Of a DNA stretch of 64,000 nucleotides, positions 35,880 to 49,500 are shown piece by piece. Both the position numbers and the translations under genes were made by a program. This DNA comes from Glandiceps talaboti (taxonomy: Eukaryota > Hemichordata > Enteropneusta > Spengelidae). Below the pieces are notes generated by a model, which saw only the letters and a program-made list of their open reading frames with translations, did not search any database and was not told the DNA's origin. Location of the stretch: the NCBI RefSeq assembly GCF_964340395.1, contig NC_135551.1, forward strand, positions 29,392,455 to 29,456,454. Reading direction: 5' to 3'. Numbering within the stretch: the stretch's first letter is position 1; the number at the start of each line of letters is the position of its first letter.

Positions 35880-36360
35880 GTGAACTGTTTCCTGCATATA
35901 AAATGCTACTGTGTACAGTAAACTAGGAACCTAGAATTTTAGGTTGAATGGGGCCATGCTTAATCAGTGGTACAATGTAGATACCGTGTTTATGTAAGTT
36001 AGGGGGTCTTTTATACCTGCACATGAATGCTACTGAATAAAGTTGAAAAGTACTGGTAACATTACTAACAACCAAGCAAGTGTGGGCCATTCTTAGTCAC
36101 TGGTAGTACTTGACGTAAGGTAGGGATAGAGGGGTCTTTGTTTTCGACAAATAAAATGCTACAGGGTTACAGTAGCAAAATATTGGGAATAACCAAACAA
36201 GAATAGATCATGGTGAGTCAGTGATACATATTTATAAGTTAGGGGGTCTGTGTTTTCAACAACTAAAATGCTACTGGGTACAATGGCAAAATAGATGGAA
36301 CAACAAAGTACATTTTTATGAATGGACCATGCTGAGTCACTACTGGTACTACACATTTGT
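35880..36360. repeat. Degenerate tandem repeat, about four units of 110-140 bp
   Basis: Recurring order of words AAAATGCTACTG, GTACAGTA, CCATGCTTAATCAGTGGTAC and GTAAGTTAGGGGGTCT, with substitutions and indels. Confidence 0.6.
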
Positions 36361-37303
36361 TATGTGCCATAGCCTGATTTGATGTTTTTTATACTCTATA
36401 GTAAAAGATCAAGAATGTTTAGAAATGACTCCTGAAGTATGGTTTTCAAAGACTACTCTATCCCTTAGTGAAACCTGAATACAAATGTTGCTGGATTCTA
36501 GATATATGTTCTTGCCAAATGCTATTAGCACTACTGTCTGTTGGCAGCAATATTTCATCCCCAGGACACTATATTTTGTTAAAGGTGAACCACTCAGAAT
36601 TTACAATATGGTGTAGTCATATACCCTACTTAAGTACTGATTCCCTAGCCACATTACAAGATCCACTACGTCGTGATCTTGGGTACATTTTTGATGAAAG
36701 TTCATAGAGTCATGCACTATATGTACTTTGTGTAATGGAATTAAAAACTTCATATTCTTAAAGAACTGATCATTCTCCAACAGATGTCATGAAATATATC
36801 AAAGCTATGGACCATTTAGAATATTGAATGTTTACTTCTATGCGTTATTATGATAGAGGAACCTGTGTATTGTGTATAAATCAGACACTGCATTGTATAT
36901 AGGGAACCAACAACAGTGAACAATCGAATTCACAAAATCTGTCAACAACATGTAGTGTGCATTATGTTGGTATCACTTATGTAGGTTTTAAAGCTTAGGT
37001 GAGCTGTAGAAAAGTTTACTGTAAATGTGTAAACAGAAGATTGAAAAAATTAGATTTTGAGTGAAGGAATGTAGTCAGTATCATAATAGATATAGTAATT
37101 ATTTATACAGTTCTGAATTTTATTCAAAGGTGTGCAATGAATGATTCAATGACAGAGATTAGTTGTATGATAAGTATTTGTAATCGGATTTATTGATCAT
37201 TTGTCAGTGTTGTCTTTAAAGTAAGATACATGTATGAAGAAATTTGTAAATGTAACATCAAATTGTTCAATGTTCAAAAAGTAACAGGTTGACAATCATT
37301 CAT

Positions 37304-37350
37304 GTATGTGTGTGTGTGTGTGTGTGTCTGTCTGCATCTGTCTGTGTGTG

Positions 37351-37436
<86 letters not shown>
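37304..37436. repeat. Compound (TG)n-(TC)n-(TG)n microsatellite
   Basis: TG, interrupted TG/TCTG, about 45 bp of TC, then about 35 bp of TG. Confidence 0.96.
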
Positions 37437-38344
37437 CATGTATTCTATTGCAACCTTTCATAGGCATTGTAACATTGACATTTTGATCTGAACCATCTCT
37501 TTGCCTTGTGACTGCCCTTCACAGCTGGGGATACTCATGCCAATGGTTATTTGTTGTGGTCAGTGATATCAGACAATGTTTCAAGATTCCTTATCATAGT
37601 AAGTGGTGGACTATTAACTAGGAGACATACCATTAATGAAGACATCAACACCTACACACAGTGTGTGTCATATGTGATAATGTCAAAAGTTACATGATTT
37701 TATCTCTTTCAAAACTACATGTGCTATAGCTGTATGCCATTAGGAATAAAGCATTATTTTCACTTTCAATTAATTTGCTCCGTTATCCCTAGGGCAATAG
37801 CTCCATTTAAATGACTCCCCAAGAAAATAGTTATTACTTTTTCATACATCTGTCGTGACAGCACTGGTGTGAAAAATGCTTTTAAACCCAACTCGTGACG
37901 TCCTGTTTTCTCTACCATAAGATATGTCACATTGTCAGTGTTCGTCCAAACAACCTGTCTATTCTCGATTTTGAAAGAATTGTCTTGTCAATATTCCTGT
38001 TTTATCAATTTATGTCTTAAATTACCACTTAAAGCCTTTAGTGTTTTCTCTCGTTCAGTTAGATAAAAGGGAAATGCAATTGCTGCAGGGTGCTTAGGAG
38101 GAGGATGATGATGTATGTTACAACTCATTTTGTAATTTGAGGATAATAACTCTCCTGGCATTTACCTCTGATACTAGTGATAGGACAGGTTTACATGTAT
38201 ACACTTTGTTATTTAGCTACAAGTACATAGTACGCAATAAGTAAAAAACATTAAGTGTTGAAGTGACACACACCAGGTGTTTACTGAAGCTGAAAAGCAA
38301 GAGTTGGAAGGGAAGATGTGAATGTGTATCACTGAGCTGCTAAA

Positions 38345-38845
38345 ATACAACCAATGCTGTGTCATCCAGCTGCTAAAATACAGCCAATTCTAGGTCACCG
38401 AGCTACTAAAATACAGCCAATTCTGGGTCACCGAGCTACTAAAATACAGCCAATTCTAGGTCACCGAGCTACTAAAATACAGCCAATTCTGGGTCACCGA
38501 GCTACTAAAATACAGCCAATGCTTGGTCATCCAGCTACTAAAATACAGCCAATGCTGGGTCATCCAGCTACTAAAATACAGCCAATGCTGGGTCATCCAC
38601 CTACTAAAATACAGCCAATTCTGGGTCATCCAGCTACTAAAATACAGCCAATTCTGGGTCACCGAGCTACTAAAATAGCCAATGCTGGGTCATCCAGCTG
38701 CTAAAATACAGCCAATTCTGGGTCATCCAGCTACTAAAATACAGCCAATTCTGGGTCATCCAGCTACTAAAATGCAGCCAATGCTGGGTCACCGAGCTAC
38801 TAAAATACAGCCAATTCTGGGTCGGTCATCCAGCTACAGCCAATA
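38345..38845. repeat. 33-bp minisatellite, about 15 copies
   Basis: Unit GAGCTACTAAAATACAGCCA then ATTCTGGGTCACC, with TCACCGAG and TCATCCAG variants interspersed. Because 33 is a multiple of three, open frames persist on both strands (38354-38704 plus, 38456-38662 minus); neither is credible coding sequence. Confidence 0.96.
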
Positions 38846-40544
38846 GTTGTTTCATTAACTTGACAAAGTAAATCATTCAGGTATGAAACCTACCTTCTGT
38901 GTAGCTGCATGGTAGGTTCTTAGACTCATTCAATGGTAGAAAGTTCAAATGTCAGGATATGAATCAGTACAGACCAATTAAGATACGTTGTTGAGTATAG
39001 CCTAAATGTCAAGCTGACCTCTCTTATGGAGTTTTACTGTAGTTTCAATCACTCTAGTCTAGAGACTATCTGTGAGTATGACGATCCTTTTGCTTGAAGA
39101 AGGATTCGAAGCCACATATGGCCGCTGGACTACTATCACTCAGACGGGAACATTGTTTGAAATCCCTATGAATACTAGTTATAGAACTGCCCTAGCCATG
39201 AACTAAATGAGCAGTTCTACCATATTCTGCCATCTCAAGTTTTTGCCAAAGGCATGATAGCACTTTGTTTCCTTCTCACTGTCAATCATCTAGTACAAAG
39301 ACTTCGATGCCCAAACGGGTAGAGCTCTTTGCAAATATTCTTTTTGTAGTGTATTCTTTACCAAAAAAGCAATGTGCTCATTGTGTATATGATGAAACGT
39401 ATGCTCTGAAGTGATGTATGTTGTCATGATACACACTCCCAAGATGAACCCCCCAGGCAAATAGTCCAACCTTTCATATGTATGATGTGTAGTGATCAAA
39501 GACACCATGATGAATTACAGAATCAGTCAGGCCTACACCATACAAATGTAACGACAGCAATCAAAGAAAATAACTGCATATGTAATGTCAGTACAGTAAA
39601 TTAACTTGATTTAGTTGACTTCAGTCTTTGACATTTAATGAAGAGTCATAACTAACTTAGTTTCTTTTTGTAGCCATCATGGAATGAGAAAAAAAAAACG
39701 TGACAATTCCATGTTGTATCAAATGACATCTTTCAATATACACACGTAGACTAGGACTAGTCTTGCCAAGTTAGTTGTATGTGTGTCAGTCAGCTCAAAA
39801 GGTCACCATTGAGGTTTTTTCCAGACAAATACACACATTCAATTTTCTACTCAACCCCCAACTATGCCAATAGACAATGGAATAAATTAAACCTAGACAG
39901 TGTAACATGGCGTGCCATGAATTATGAAAAAAATATGAGTTCCTTTTGTAAGTCTAGTTTTAATTAAATAAAAAGACGATTTTATACGCACCAGTTAACT
40001 AGCTTTACCATAAAAACGAATTTATACGCACCAGTCAACTAACCTTACCATACATTTGGTGGCTACAGCTGGTCTTTTTACTTACTATACAGGTAAAGAT
40101 ACAATTATGTACAATTATGGACTCTGAGTTTGCTAATGTTTGGAAACTGGCAGATACAGATTGAATTCTTGTCAACTTTAGCTTTCATTACCATAATTTT
40201 GGTGGGCAACATGTTAATAACTTAAATATAATATCTTGGTAAATCAGGCATGCAATCACTATAATCATACTAGTGTAAGATTCAGGTGAATGTTTACAAT
40301 GTACATTTTAGTATCAATCCTAAACAAGATTAAAGCCACACTAAAACCTTTTCTGATCTATACCCTATCCTGATCAAATGAAAACTATAAGCCGTGTTCT
40401 CAACTGAATCAATTCAAAATTAATCCAGACTAAATCAGTTCAGTTATATCGGTTCAAAACTAGTTTCTGGCCACACAAGAAAATTAAGTAGTGGAGATGA
40501 ATCCTTTCACTCTGTTCATGTGTTCGCATGGCTTGAAATTAAAG

Positions 40545-41180
40545 GTAGTCCTATGTCCACAGACTACCAATTCTTGACATGGGACTACCATAATTTGCAG
40601 CTGGTAGTCCCATGTCCACAGACTACCAATACTTGACATGGGACTACCATAATTTGCAGCTGGTAGTCCCATGTCCACAGACTACCAATACTTGACATGG
40701 GACTACCATAATTTGCAGCTGGTAGTCCTATGTCCACAGACTACCAATACTTGACATGGGACTACCATAATTTGCAGCTGGTAGTCCCATGTCCACAGAC
40801 TACCAATACTTGTCATGGGGCTACCATAGTCCCATGTCCACAGACTACCAATACTTGTCATGGGACTACCATAATTTGCAGCTGGTAGTCCCATGTCCAC
40901 AGACTACCAATACTTGTCATGGGGCTACCATAATTTGCAGCTGGTAGTCCCATGTCCACAGACTACCAATACTTGTCATGGGACTACCATAATTTGTAGC
41001 TGGTAGTCCCATGTCCACAGACTACCAATTCTTGTCACGGGGCTACCATAATTTGCAGCTGGTAGTCCCATGTCCACAGACTACCAATACTTGACATGGG
41101 GCTACCATAATTTGCAGCTGGTAGTCCCATGTCCACTGACTACCAATACTTGACATGGGGCTACCATAATTTGCAGCTGG
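40545..41180. repeat. 60-bp minisatellite, about 11 copies
   Basis: Unit TAGTCCCATGTCCACAGACT, ACCAATACTTGACATGGGAC, TACCATAATTTGCAGCTGG. One unit near 40820 is shortened. The 3' flank to about 41365 is homologous to sequence after 34735. Confidence 0.96.
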
Positions 41181-44100
41181 TAGCCCACTCAGTTTACCAC
41201 TGATAATGCAAAGATTTAAAGGATGGAAGGTTTACAGACAAAGTATTTCAAAAAACACGTCAGGAATATAGGACTATGAGTCACCATTCTAGGGGCTTCC
41301 ACTCTCTGCAATTGGTAGCCCACTCGGACTACCAAAGAAAAACGTGAATTTTGAGCCCTGGTTGGATTTGCACCAATTTACTTGAAAACCACTCTCCTGA
41401 TTCAATTTCAACTGGTTCAAAATTCTACTTGGAGAAAGGGGTTATATTTCAAAGCATAGTAGTAATTTATGGAAAAATAATACCAAAGAGACAAGCATGT
41501 TGAGTTGTAAGTATGTATGATATATCAAAGTGTAAGGAGACATCATGTTTATATGTACATGTATGAATCATGTACACTTCTGTGTCAATCTGCATGCAGA
41601 ACACAGGTCAAAAGTTTGTTGAACTCTGCCATCAATTTTACCCATTTCCCAACTATGAAATAAAACTTATGGAGTAGGTTGTTATAATGATAAATATGGA
41701 ATTTATAGATTGTACATTTTGTTGCAATACAGATATGATATTGATATGTTAACAACTTTTTCCTTTTAACCCTTTCATGACTAGAGACGAGTTTTAAATA
41801 ATATGGGGACCCAATTTATATGAATATTTTCATAATTACAATAATATTACTTTATTAGGAAGTAACATTTCTTTAATTCCAATCTAAAATGAAGTTGATA
41901 TATGCCAAAAACTTACATAAAACAAGAATTTTGTCAAAACAATTTTGGCGGGAATGTTTTCAGTATTGAAGGGGTTAAATAAAAACACTAATGAAACATT
42001 GCAATACTAATCTTAAAAAGAGTTGAAATCAGTTTAAATGTTTCAATGCCCTATTGATCAGAATGAAAAATGTGATAAGATATACACAGTATCTTAACAT
42101 GGCAGATTATTTTACAATGAGCGAATTGACACTAAAGTGTGTTGAACCCAGCTACAATTCACCTCGTCTCCACCTTTAAATGACTACATTGATGAAATAA
42201 AGTGTACATGGTTCTAAAAGAGAGGACATTTAAACTTTAAACTAAAGAGCTTCATTGTCACACAGAAGGTTATCTCTGTCATTAATCACAGCCTATGTAC
42301 CTTTAACCCTTGAGGTATGACAGCTACAGGCAAGAGATAATCATATCTTGATGAATATAATATCAAAAGTAAATTTGATAAGGTCTTGGAACAAATTGGA
42401 TATATTTGAGGAATACATTCAGAGTAGTGAAATTGATATGAAATCCCTAAGTCCGTTGTTTGACCTCTGTCAGGAGTCAAGGTCAGTCATGGGAATCTTA
42501 AGATTATGTAGTTGGAGTAACACACAGGGGTGAAGGACAGTGCACAGTGTGTACATGGAGTGTATACATATGTACTTTGGATGACCATGATGCCAGGAAT
42601 CAAACATTCCATTACAACTTTTATCTCATTCGTTTGGCATAACTAATATTGTTACCATGACAACTACAAGTGTTCAAACTTTTAAACTATTTTTTAGCAC
42701 TGGTAACATCTCTGTTACAAACTTTCTCATTCATTTGTTATATTTATCATTTATTTAGCAGTAAAGAGATTTCTGTTACAAGCTTTTTCATTCGTCTATT
42801 ATTATTACTCTTGTATGGAAGATAGAAGTCAAACTGTTTAGGATTTCATGTCATGTACACATTTACGACGTTGTTCAGATTATTTAAGTATTCCATACAC
42901 ATTGACAAGTGACTCTTTCACCTTTGTAGCTGGGGTAATGATTATGAAATGACACTCAGCTAGGCTATAGTGGCTATAACTTATAGTGTGTGAAATATGA
43001 ATTGTTTTTATTTGAAAAATGGAAGTGTCTATTCAAATTACCTCTCAATTTATCAGTAGTTTTACTTGTAGTGTTCACACAGAACATGAAACAACTTTGC
43101 TACATTGTAGTGATTTAGTATAGAGGAGAGTATGTGATTATTGATTGGTAGAAATGTATTCATTTCAATATAGCCTTACAATATGTTTAATGAATGGGTA
43201 CAAAAACAGCTTAAATGAACAGAACAGGTTTTGTACTGTATCGTCAGAAAGCTCAGTATGCATTATTGTCAAGTCAGTCAATATGGACTATCAAAACATT
43301 TACATTATTTGAGTTCTTTTAAGTTTGTTCATCGAAGGAAATGTGATATGTACAGTTTTACCTGGCAACAGAGGAGCGATAGTCTTGTTAAATTTACACT
43401 GTCTGATTCATACCATTATTTTGAAGGTAACCATGGAAACTAAGCTAGAGTTTATCTTCAGTAATTCACTTCTGCTACATAATGATAAATTTGAGGATTA
43501 GACAGAAAGCTTGTGATACATCTATCTTATAGATGTTGTCATAGAATTAGATCTATTGCCGTATGAATAATTAGTGGGTTAAAAAGTCATAAAAACGTCC
43601 AAGATTTTACACTTCTAGAGTAATATATTAATGTACTATATTGTAAGAAAGAACATAGTTTTATCCTTAAGTGACGATGTCATCCAAAAACACCTTGTTC
43701 TTTGACATGTATGTTGCAATGTATTGTGGGATGAAAATCCCTTACCTTATACCCTGATGAAGAGTTACTAATTCTCTTTATCAAGTTGATCAATTTCAGC
43801 ATCACAGTTGGTTACACTGTTCTTAAGACATAAGTAGTAACACAGCTGTTAAAGTGTTTGACAGTAGTGAGCTACATTGTATTTGTGAACTCTACAGAAA
43901 ACGATTTCAAAAATGACTTTAGTTTCCAAATAAGCAAATTCAGATGAAAATATTACATGTATCAGTGAGTATTTGCTCATTACGACAAGAATCACATCTG
44001 AGTTGACATATTTTAGCTTCATATTATCAAAGTCATGATGTGAGCAAAGTTAATGTAATAAAAAATGTGTTATATAGCAAAACTTCCCATCCCATACGAC

Positions 44101-44560
44101 TTAAAATTGTAATTTACGATGTGATAAAAGAGTGTGTGCTTGGTTTCTAAATTTAGTATGTTAGTAGTCGTTGCTATCAACATGATTCAGAAAATGTTAG
44201 TCAGAAATGTTATAAAAGCTGAGAATAATAATTTCATTACATCGTGTTCCCATAAATTGTTGCCTTAACAAACTGAAAGGTATTAATCAAATTGATGGCT
44301 TTGCAATCTTATTATCGGTGCTAAATTGAATAAGAAATCCATCCATATAAATAAATCACGTTGCTAGTCTCAATAACTCTAGATTTTGTACTTGTTACTT
44401 TATTTTATAAGTTGACTAAAATTAAGGGGGAAATAGTCACTTATTGCTACATAGTGAACCAATCTTCGTTGTAACATTTAGAGAGATTTTTGTCAATATT
44501 CTTTAAGCCCAACTTTGACCTGCTCTGACCAGTGTCATTGTTCCATAACTAATAAATAGC

Positions 44561-44602
<42 letters not shown>

Positions 44603-44626
44603 CATGATGATGATGATGATCATGAT

Positions 44627-44680
<54 letters not shown>

Positions 44681-44682
44681 AA
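44561..44682. repeat. (GAT)n array with GATCAT interruptions
   Basis: About 120 bp of GAT-type trinucleotides, ending at the second retroposon 3' tail. Confidence 0.95.
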
Positions 44683-44686
44683 TGAT

Positions 44687-44760
44687 GCTACCCTTGTATG
44701 TATTTTTAGCCTTTTTAATTGTAACAGGGATTAAACAGGAATAAATGTTCCTTAAAAGAT
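44687..44760 (+). mobile_element. 3' tail of a retroposon with trinucleotide tail, copy 2
   Basis: Shares CTACCCTTGTATGTATTTTT, CTTTTTAATTGTAACAGG and AACAGGAATAAATGTTC with 16270-16352 and is followed by GATGATGATGG repeats. Confidence 0.55.
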
Positions 44761-44910
44761 GATGATGGTGGTGGTGGTGGTGATGATGATGATGATGGTT
44801 GTTGTTATGATGATGTGATTGGTGGTGGTGAGGATGTTGATGATAATGAAGATGGTTGTCGTGGTGATGGTGGTGGTGGTGGTGGTAGTGGTAGTGGTGG
44901 TGGTGATAGC
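44758..44910. repeat. (GAT/GGT)n degenerate trinucleotide array
   Basis: Mixed GAT, GGT and GTT triplets. Minus-strand frame 44549-44962 (His/Ile-rich) is produced by this array. Confidence 0.93.
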
Positions 44911-46283
44911 AATGCTCCAACACCCATACAACCAATGACATGTGTGTATTGTTATGATGCAAAAAGATGAGAAAATAAATAAATACAGTACTTTGTTTGA
45001 ATGTTACAACTTGTCTGATGTATGATATTGCATTTATTTCTATTTCACTGACAGAAAGTGAATTAAAAAAGTCACTTCATGTCTCAATATAAAATAGTTG
45101 ATAAACCATACATCAACAATGTAAAACTGCTATAAATAGACACTTGTAAGAGAAGAGGGGTGGGAGATGAAAGAAAATTTTTAAAAGGATAGAAGTAAAC
45201 ATGCAGAAGTCAATGCACTTGAGAATTAATGAGTTTCTTAGAGGACACAGTCCTGTTATGCCCATGGCATGTGTGGAAGAGAGATTTATACTCTAAAAAC
45301 TATAAAACTAGACCAACACATAATAGAAAGACTGCAAATGGTAGTTGTGTAGTGATCTGATTTTTATGAGGTGACATTAGACTTTTATGAGAACTGTGCT
45401 GGGTCAGTTGGGGTCAGCTCCTTGTTGTCGTTATGGGGACCAGCAGTCAATGGCTTGAAGGGCTCATTTGCATAAGAATAATAGTGTGGGGGCTGCCAAG
45501 TATGTCACAGCTTGTGGGACTAAATTCCCATGGTAAGTTGTCAATATAGCAACAGAAGTCTCAAATTCAAAACATTGATTTTATGGAAACAAAATAAAGT
45601 TTGTGGGTTTTTTTTAATTGAAGAAAGATGTAGTGGCAAGTATACAGATTTCTTATTAGCTATAAAAAAAATGTTGTTTTTGACCCTTTACTGTTAAATG
45701 GGGGGGGGGGGTGAAAGGTCTTTGTACAATTTACTCCATTTTTTCCCTGTTTCCATGGTTACTAAACCTTTGGAACAACAGCACTGTGTAAGTTTTACAG
45801 AATATCATGTTGGTTGGTGCTGTCATGATATAGAAAAAATGTTACCAATGCCAACTATTACCATTTTACACACACATAGACTCACATTTATACATCTGAT
45901 GTTCATATGTATGTAATATTGATAACATTTTGAGCTGCCATACTCCATGGATAATATGTTATCACAATTTACCTCTCTATCCAGCTGTGAGCAATGGAAA
46001 TTAGAATGTAACTAGGTTTTGTCATCACAGGAGACACGCAATAAATTCACACAACATATTGCACTAAATTGAATACATGGAATCAAATATCTATATCCTT
46101 CCCTCTGTTCCTGTAGGGGACAAAGATTTAATAGCTTTATGAATCCAGATGGCCTTCAGGTGCTGATTGCTATCAATTTTAAAGGCCTCCACTTTAAGTA
46201 AACTTTTCTAAACAAAGCTATATGCAAAGCTTTTAAAGTAATCAAAAGAAAATAGGGTTTGTCACCTTATTTTGGTTAGAGAA

Positions 46284-46725
46284 ATGATAATTTTTGGTAC
46301 CTTGGGGTGTAGAGAGTGGCCATTTTGAAATTGACTATATGCTTCTATCTTTAGCTGTTTACTTGGTACCTTGGGGTGTAGAGAGTGGCCATTTTGAAAT
46401 TGACAGTATGCTTCTATCTTTAGCTGTTACTTTGGTACCTTGGGGTGTAGAGAGTGGCCATTTTGAAATTGACAGTATGTTTCTATCTTTAGCTGTTACA
46501 TTGGTACCCAGGGGTGTAGAGACTGACCATTTTGAAATTGACAGTATGTTTCTATCTTTAGCTGTTACATTGGTACCCACGGGTGTACATTTGTAGAGAG
46601 TGGCCATTTTGAAATTGACAGTATGCTTCTATCTTTAGCTGTTACTATGATACCCAGGGGTGTAGAGAGTGGCCATTTTGAAATTGACAGTATGCATCTA
46701 TCTTGAGCTGTTACTTGTCAGTGTT
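46284..46725. repeat. 69-bp minisatellite, six copies
   Basis: Unit TTGGTACCTTGGGGTGTAGA, GAGTGGCCATTTTGAAATTG, ACAGTATGCTTCTATC, TTTAGCTGTTAC. A small insertion after the fourth copy breaks the plus-strand frame, arguing against coding. Confidence 0.95.
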
Positions 46726-47258
46726 TTCATTAAGGTGAAAAATACATATTTATGAGCTGTAGTTGTCATACCATAAGTACACAGTGTTTGATTCATTGCT
46801 TCCTTCTGACAAATTTTGATTCTGTATCATAGTTGTCATCACTGCCTTCACTGTGATATATTTACATGGTAGTCAGTATTTCCTCTTAGAATTGACAAAA
46901 ATGTACATCTTTGGTCAAAATGATGATAAAGCAATTTTTGTTGTGAATCACTGCATATAGTAAGGAATGGGGGAATACCAAATTTTAGAGTGGCTCAAGA
47001 TATTGCTGTGTATTACGTCTAATTGGCTTAGAGGGAACACTCTAAGTGATAGTTTGTTGCCATCACAGAGTCTTGACCAATTAGACCAACACCGCCAGAT
47101 AATGTTTGATCTGTGAAATTAAACATCACAATATTTTTGGTAAACGTTATCAAGAATGCTAGATATGGGCATAGGTATCTGATAATTTTAGTTATAGACA
47201 TCTTTGTATTTGTTTTTTCACAATATTGTTAACAAAATTAATTCTTTATTCTTTCCAG

Positions 47259-48060
47259 GTGTACGCAATGATGTTTTCCTTGCACATAAAACTAGCTCTG
47301 GACTGGGATTGTGTATTGTGAACTGAACTGCCAAACTTGAAGAAAAGGACTAGTAACAACATCTGTAGAGAGATAATACAGACAATCTTCAGCAATCTTT
47401 ATGCGGAAGAAATGAGAGAGAGTACGTAAAGGGATCGCTATTTTCTGAGAACTTACTTGTTCAAATGTAACTTTATTTTTGTAATCGAGCGTCGAAATTT
47501 ATTGTAGCCAGTCAGGTATGGTAGATTGTATTGATAAAAAATTATGCTGATAAGTATATAATCGCAGAAATTGCAGAAATTATTTTTATTGTATTGTTTC
47601 ATTTTGTCGATGTATATAGTGTATTCTAAGGTTGACTAACCAAAAAAAAATTATCCAAAAAAAAAGATGTCGGAGAAAGGTGAATTATAGACAGTTTATG
47701 GTGTATAAAAAGATTTTTTGTATGGTGGAGAACTTGAGTAGTAACCAGAAACCCATTACTTTGATTAAACCTCAAATATTTAAAGGAAGACTTCTTTTGA
47801 AGGGCTATGTAGTGTACGTGCAAGGATTTCTCATTGGGATTATGGAGGAAAATGGCAGCAATGTCATACATACCCAAGTGAAATGTGTACGTGTAAATTT
47901 CCAAGTGGAACAAAAATTTACATTAAATGTCATGAGTATATTGTGTGTGGACTGCAAGAAAGAAGCCACAAACCGCCTCAAAATACAGAGTATGTTAAAC
48001 GTTTAACACTTTGATATTTTCTGCTAAAATGTCTGAAAAGAACTGAAATATACAGAGATT
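47259..48060 (+). other. FOXO: Candidate FOXO 3'UTR exon
   Basis: Follows a strong acceptor with a good pyrimidine tract. The downstream sequence is repeat-free, AT-rich, with A-runs near 47640-47675 and stop codons in all frames early on. The 3' end is not set: the first AATAAA signals I see are near 49796 and 49916, so the UTR may be longer. A 124-codon frame at 47632-48006 is present but has no recognisable domain. Confidence 0.4.
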
Positions 48061-49449
48061 TGAACAGTCTGTAGTTTCATCGTATAGATGCAGTCAGATT
48101 GTAAAAATCTACATTGAACTATTTGCTGTATGGAATTATGGCTAAATTATAACTACAAATTTGCCACCAAGGTGTTTGTAATTAGGAGATTAGATTGGAA
48201 AACTATCTAAATTAACACAGTTGGTTTAGCAGGCTTAAATAGGCTAAGTGGTTGTGTTCAAAGGTCTCCTACCACACCACTTCGTAAAGTAGGTCGGTGT
48301 GTGGTGTAATGTATTTCTTTCCAAATGCCAGCAGTGTCTGCTAACAGACTGTGTCCCCCTATTGAATACCACACAGAATTCCTTTGATTTCTCTCTTACT
48401 GAGATAAGCTTACATTTGAGTTGAGTCCACCTAATAGAACCTTTGTCCCTCTACCTAGTGGTGTGTAATATACACGAGAGGTTACCCTGGGGTCACCTAG
48501 CTGTATTGTGTGATAGGATCTAGTTTGACCTCATTAAAACTGCACAATACAACGTGTCATCTGCATTGAACTCAACATGCCAGCAATTACCTTTTTCCAT
48601 ATTTGGCTTCATTCCATTCCCCAGAGTTCCACACAGTATACCCAACACACCATCAAAGATGGCATTGTTCAAGTAAATATCTGACCTATGGAAATGCTAC
48701 AAAAATATGGATTCTGTGAGATTTGACATTTGCACATAATATTGAAGACTAAAAACATCACATATACTGGTCAAATGCTATCAGTATTGCCCGGCTATTG
48801 GTTTATTGAGATAGAATATCAGTGTCTGAGGTTTTGAATCAGCATAATGGGTTTCTGCTAACACATTACTGGCTGTTATTGGATAGACTATTACAGTACA
48901 TTTCAGTTGTAACCAATAGCAGCCAGTGAGATTATAGTTAAATGTTAATGAAGTAACACAACCACTAACGATAATTAACGTTGGTCCTATGGATAGGGTG
49001 TTTCTCATGATGTAGTATGAAGGAATGATATAGGCATGGTTGTAACATCAGGACTATAAACCATGTGGTCGTTATTTTGCTAAGCAGCTGATAAACTTAT
49101 AAATAACTTCGCATGATTTAGACTAGTCGTGCTTGTGCCATCTGAAAAGAGTGCCTTTAGCAAGAATATACCTCTTCACCCACCACCCCCCATCTTCCCT
49201 GACAAAAAAAAAATTGGTTTGAACCATTTTCTACTGTTGGAACAATCTGCTTGATTGGGAAGTGGGGGTGTTCAGGTTGGTAATCAGATTGTCAACATTT
49301 GAATTCAGGGATGGCATAAGATGCTGTGATTTTAAGGAGAGCAGCTTAGGGGAACCTTTTGCTGTAGTTGTGTCACCCAAATAGAAGTAATATTCTGTAA
49401 TTAATATAAAGTGTCTGCTCTATGTTGGGTGACAGTAATGTTATTATAG

Positions 49450-49500
49450 TTGTCATGGAAATAGTTGTTATGGAAATAGTTGTTATGGAAATAGTTATGG
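49450..49500. repeat. 18-bp tandem repeat, three copies
   Basis: TAGTTGTTATGGAAA-type units; the first has GTCATGG in place of GTTATGG. Confidence 0.85.

Noticed and set aside
38354-38704. 116-codon frame with an 11-residue repeat
   Set aside because: A 33-bp minisatellite stays open in frame by arithmetic; an equally long frame exists on the other strand.
46294-46596. 100-codon frame with a 23-residue repeat
   Set aside because: A 69-bp minisatellite, also open on the minus strand; an insertion breaks the frame in the fifth unit.
47632-48006. 124-codon frame after the 47259 acceptor
   Set aside because: Lies in likely 3'UTR, starts in an A-rich run, overlaps a 95-codon minus-strand frame and shows no domain. 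Kept as a doubt, not a call.
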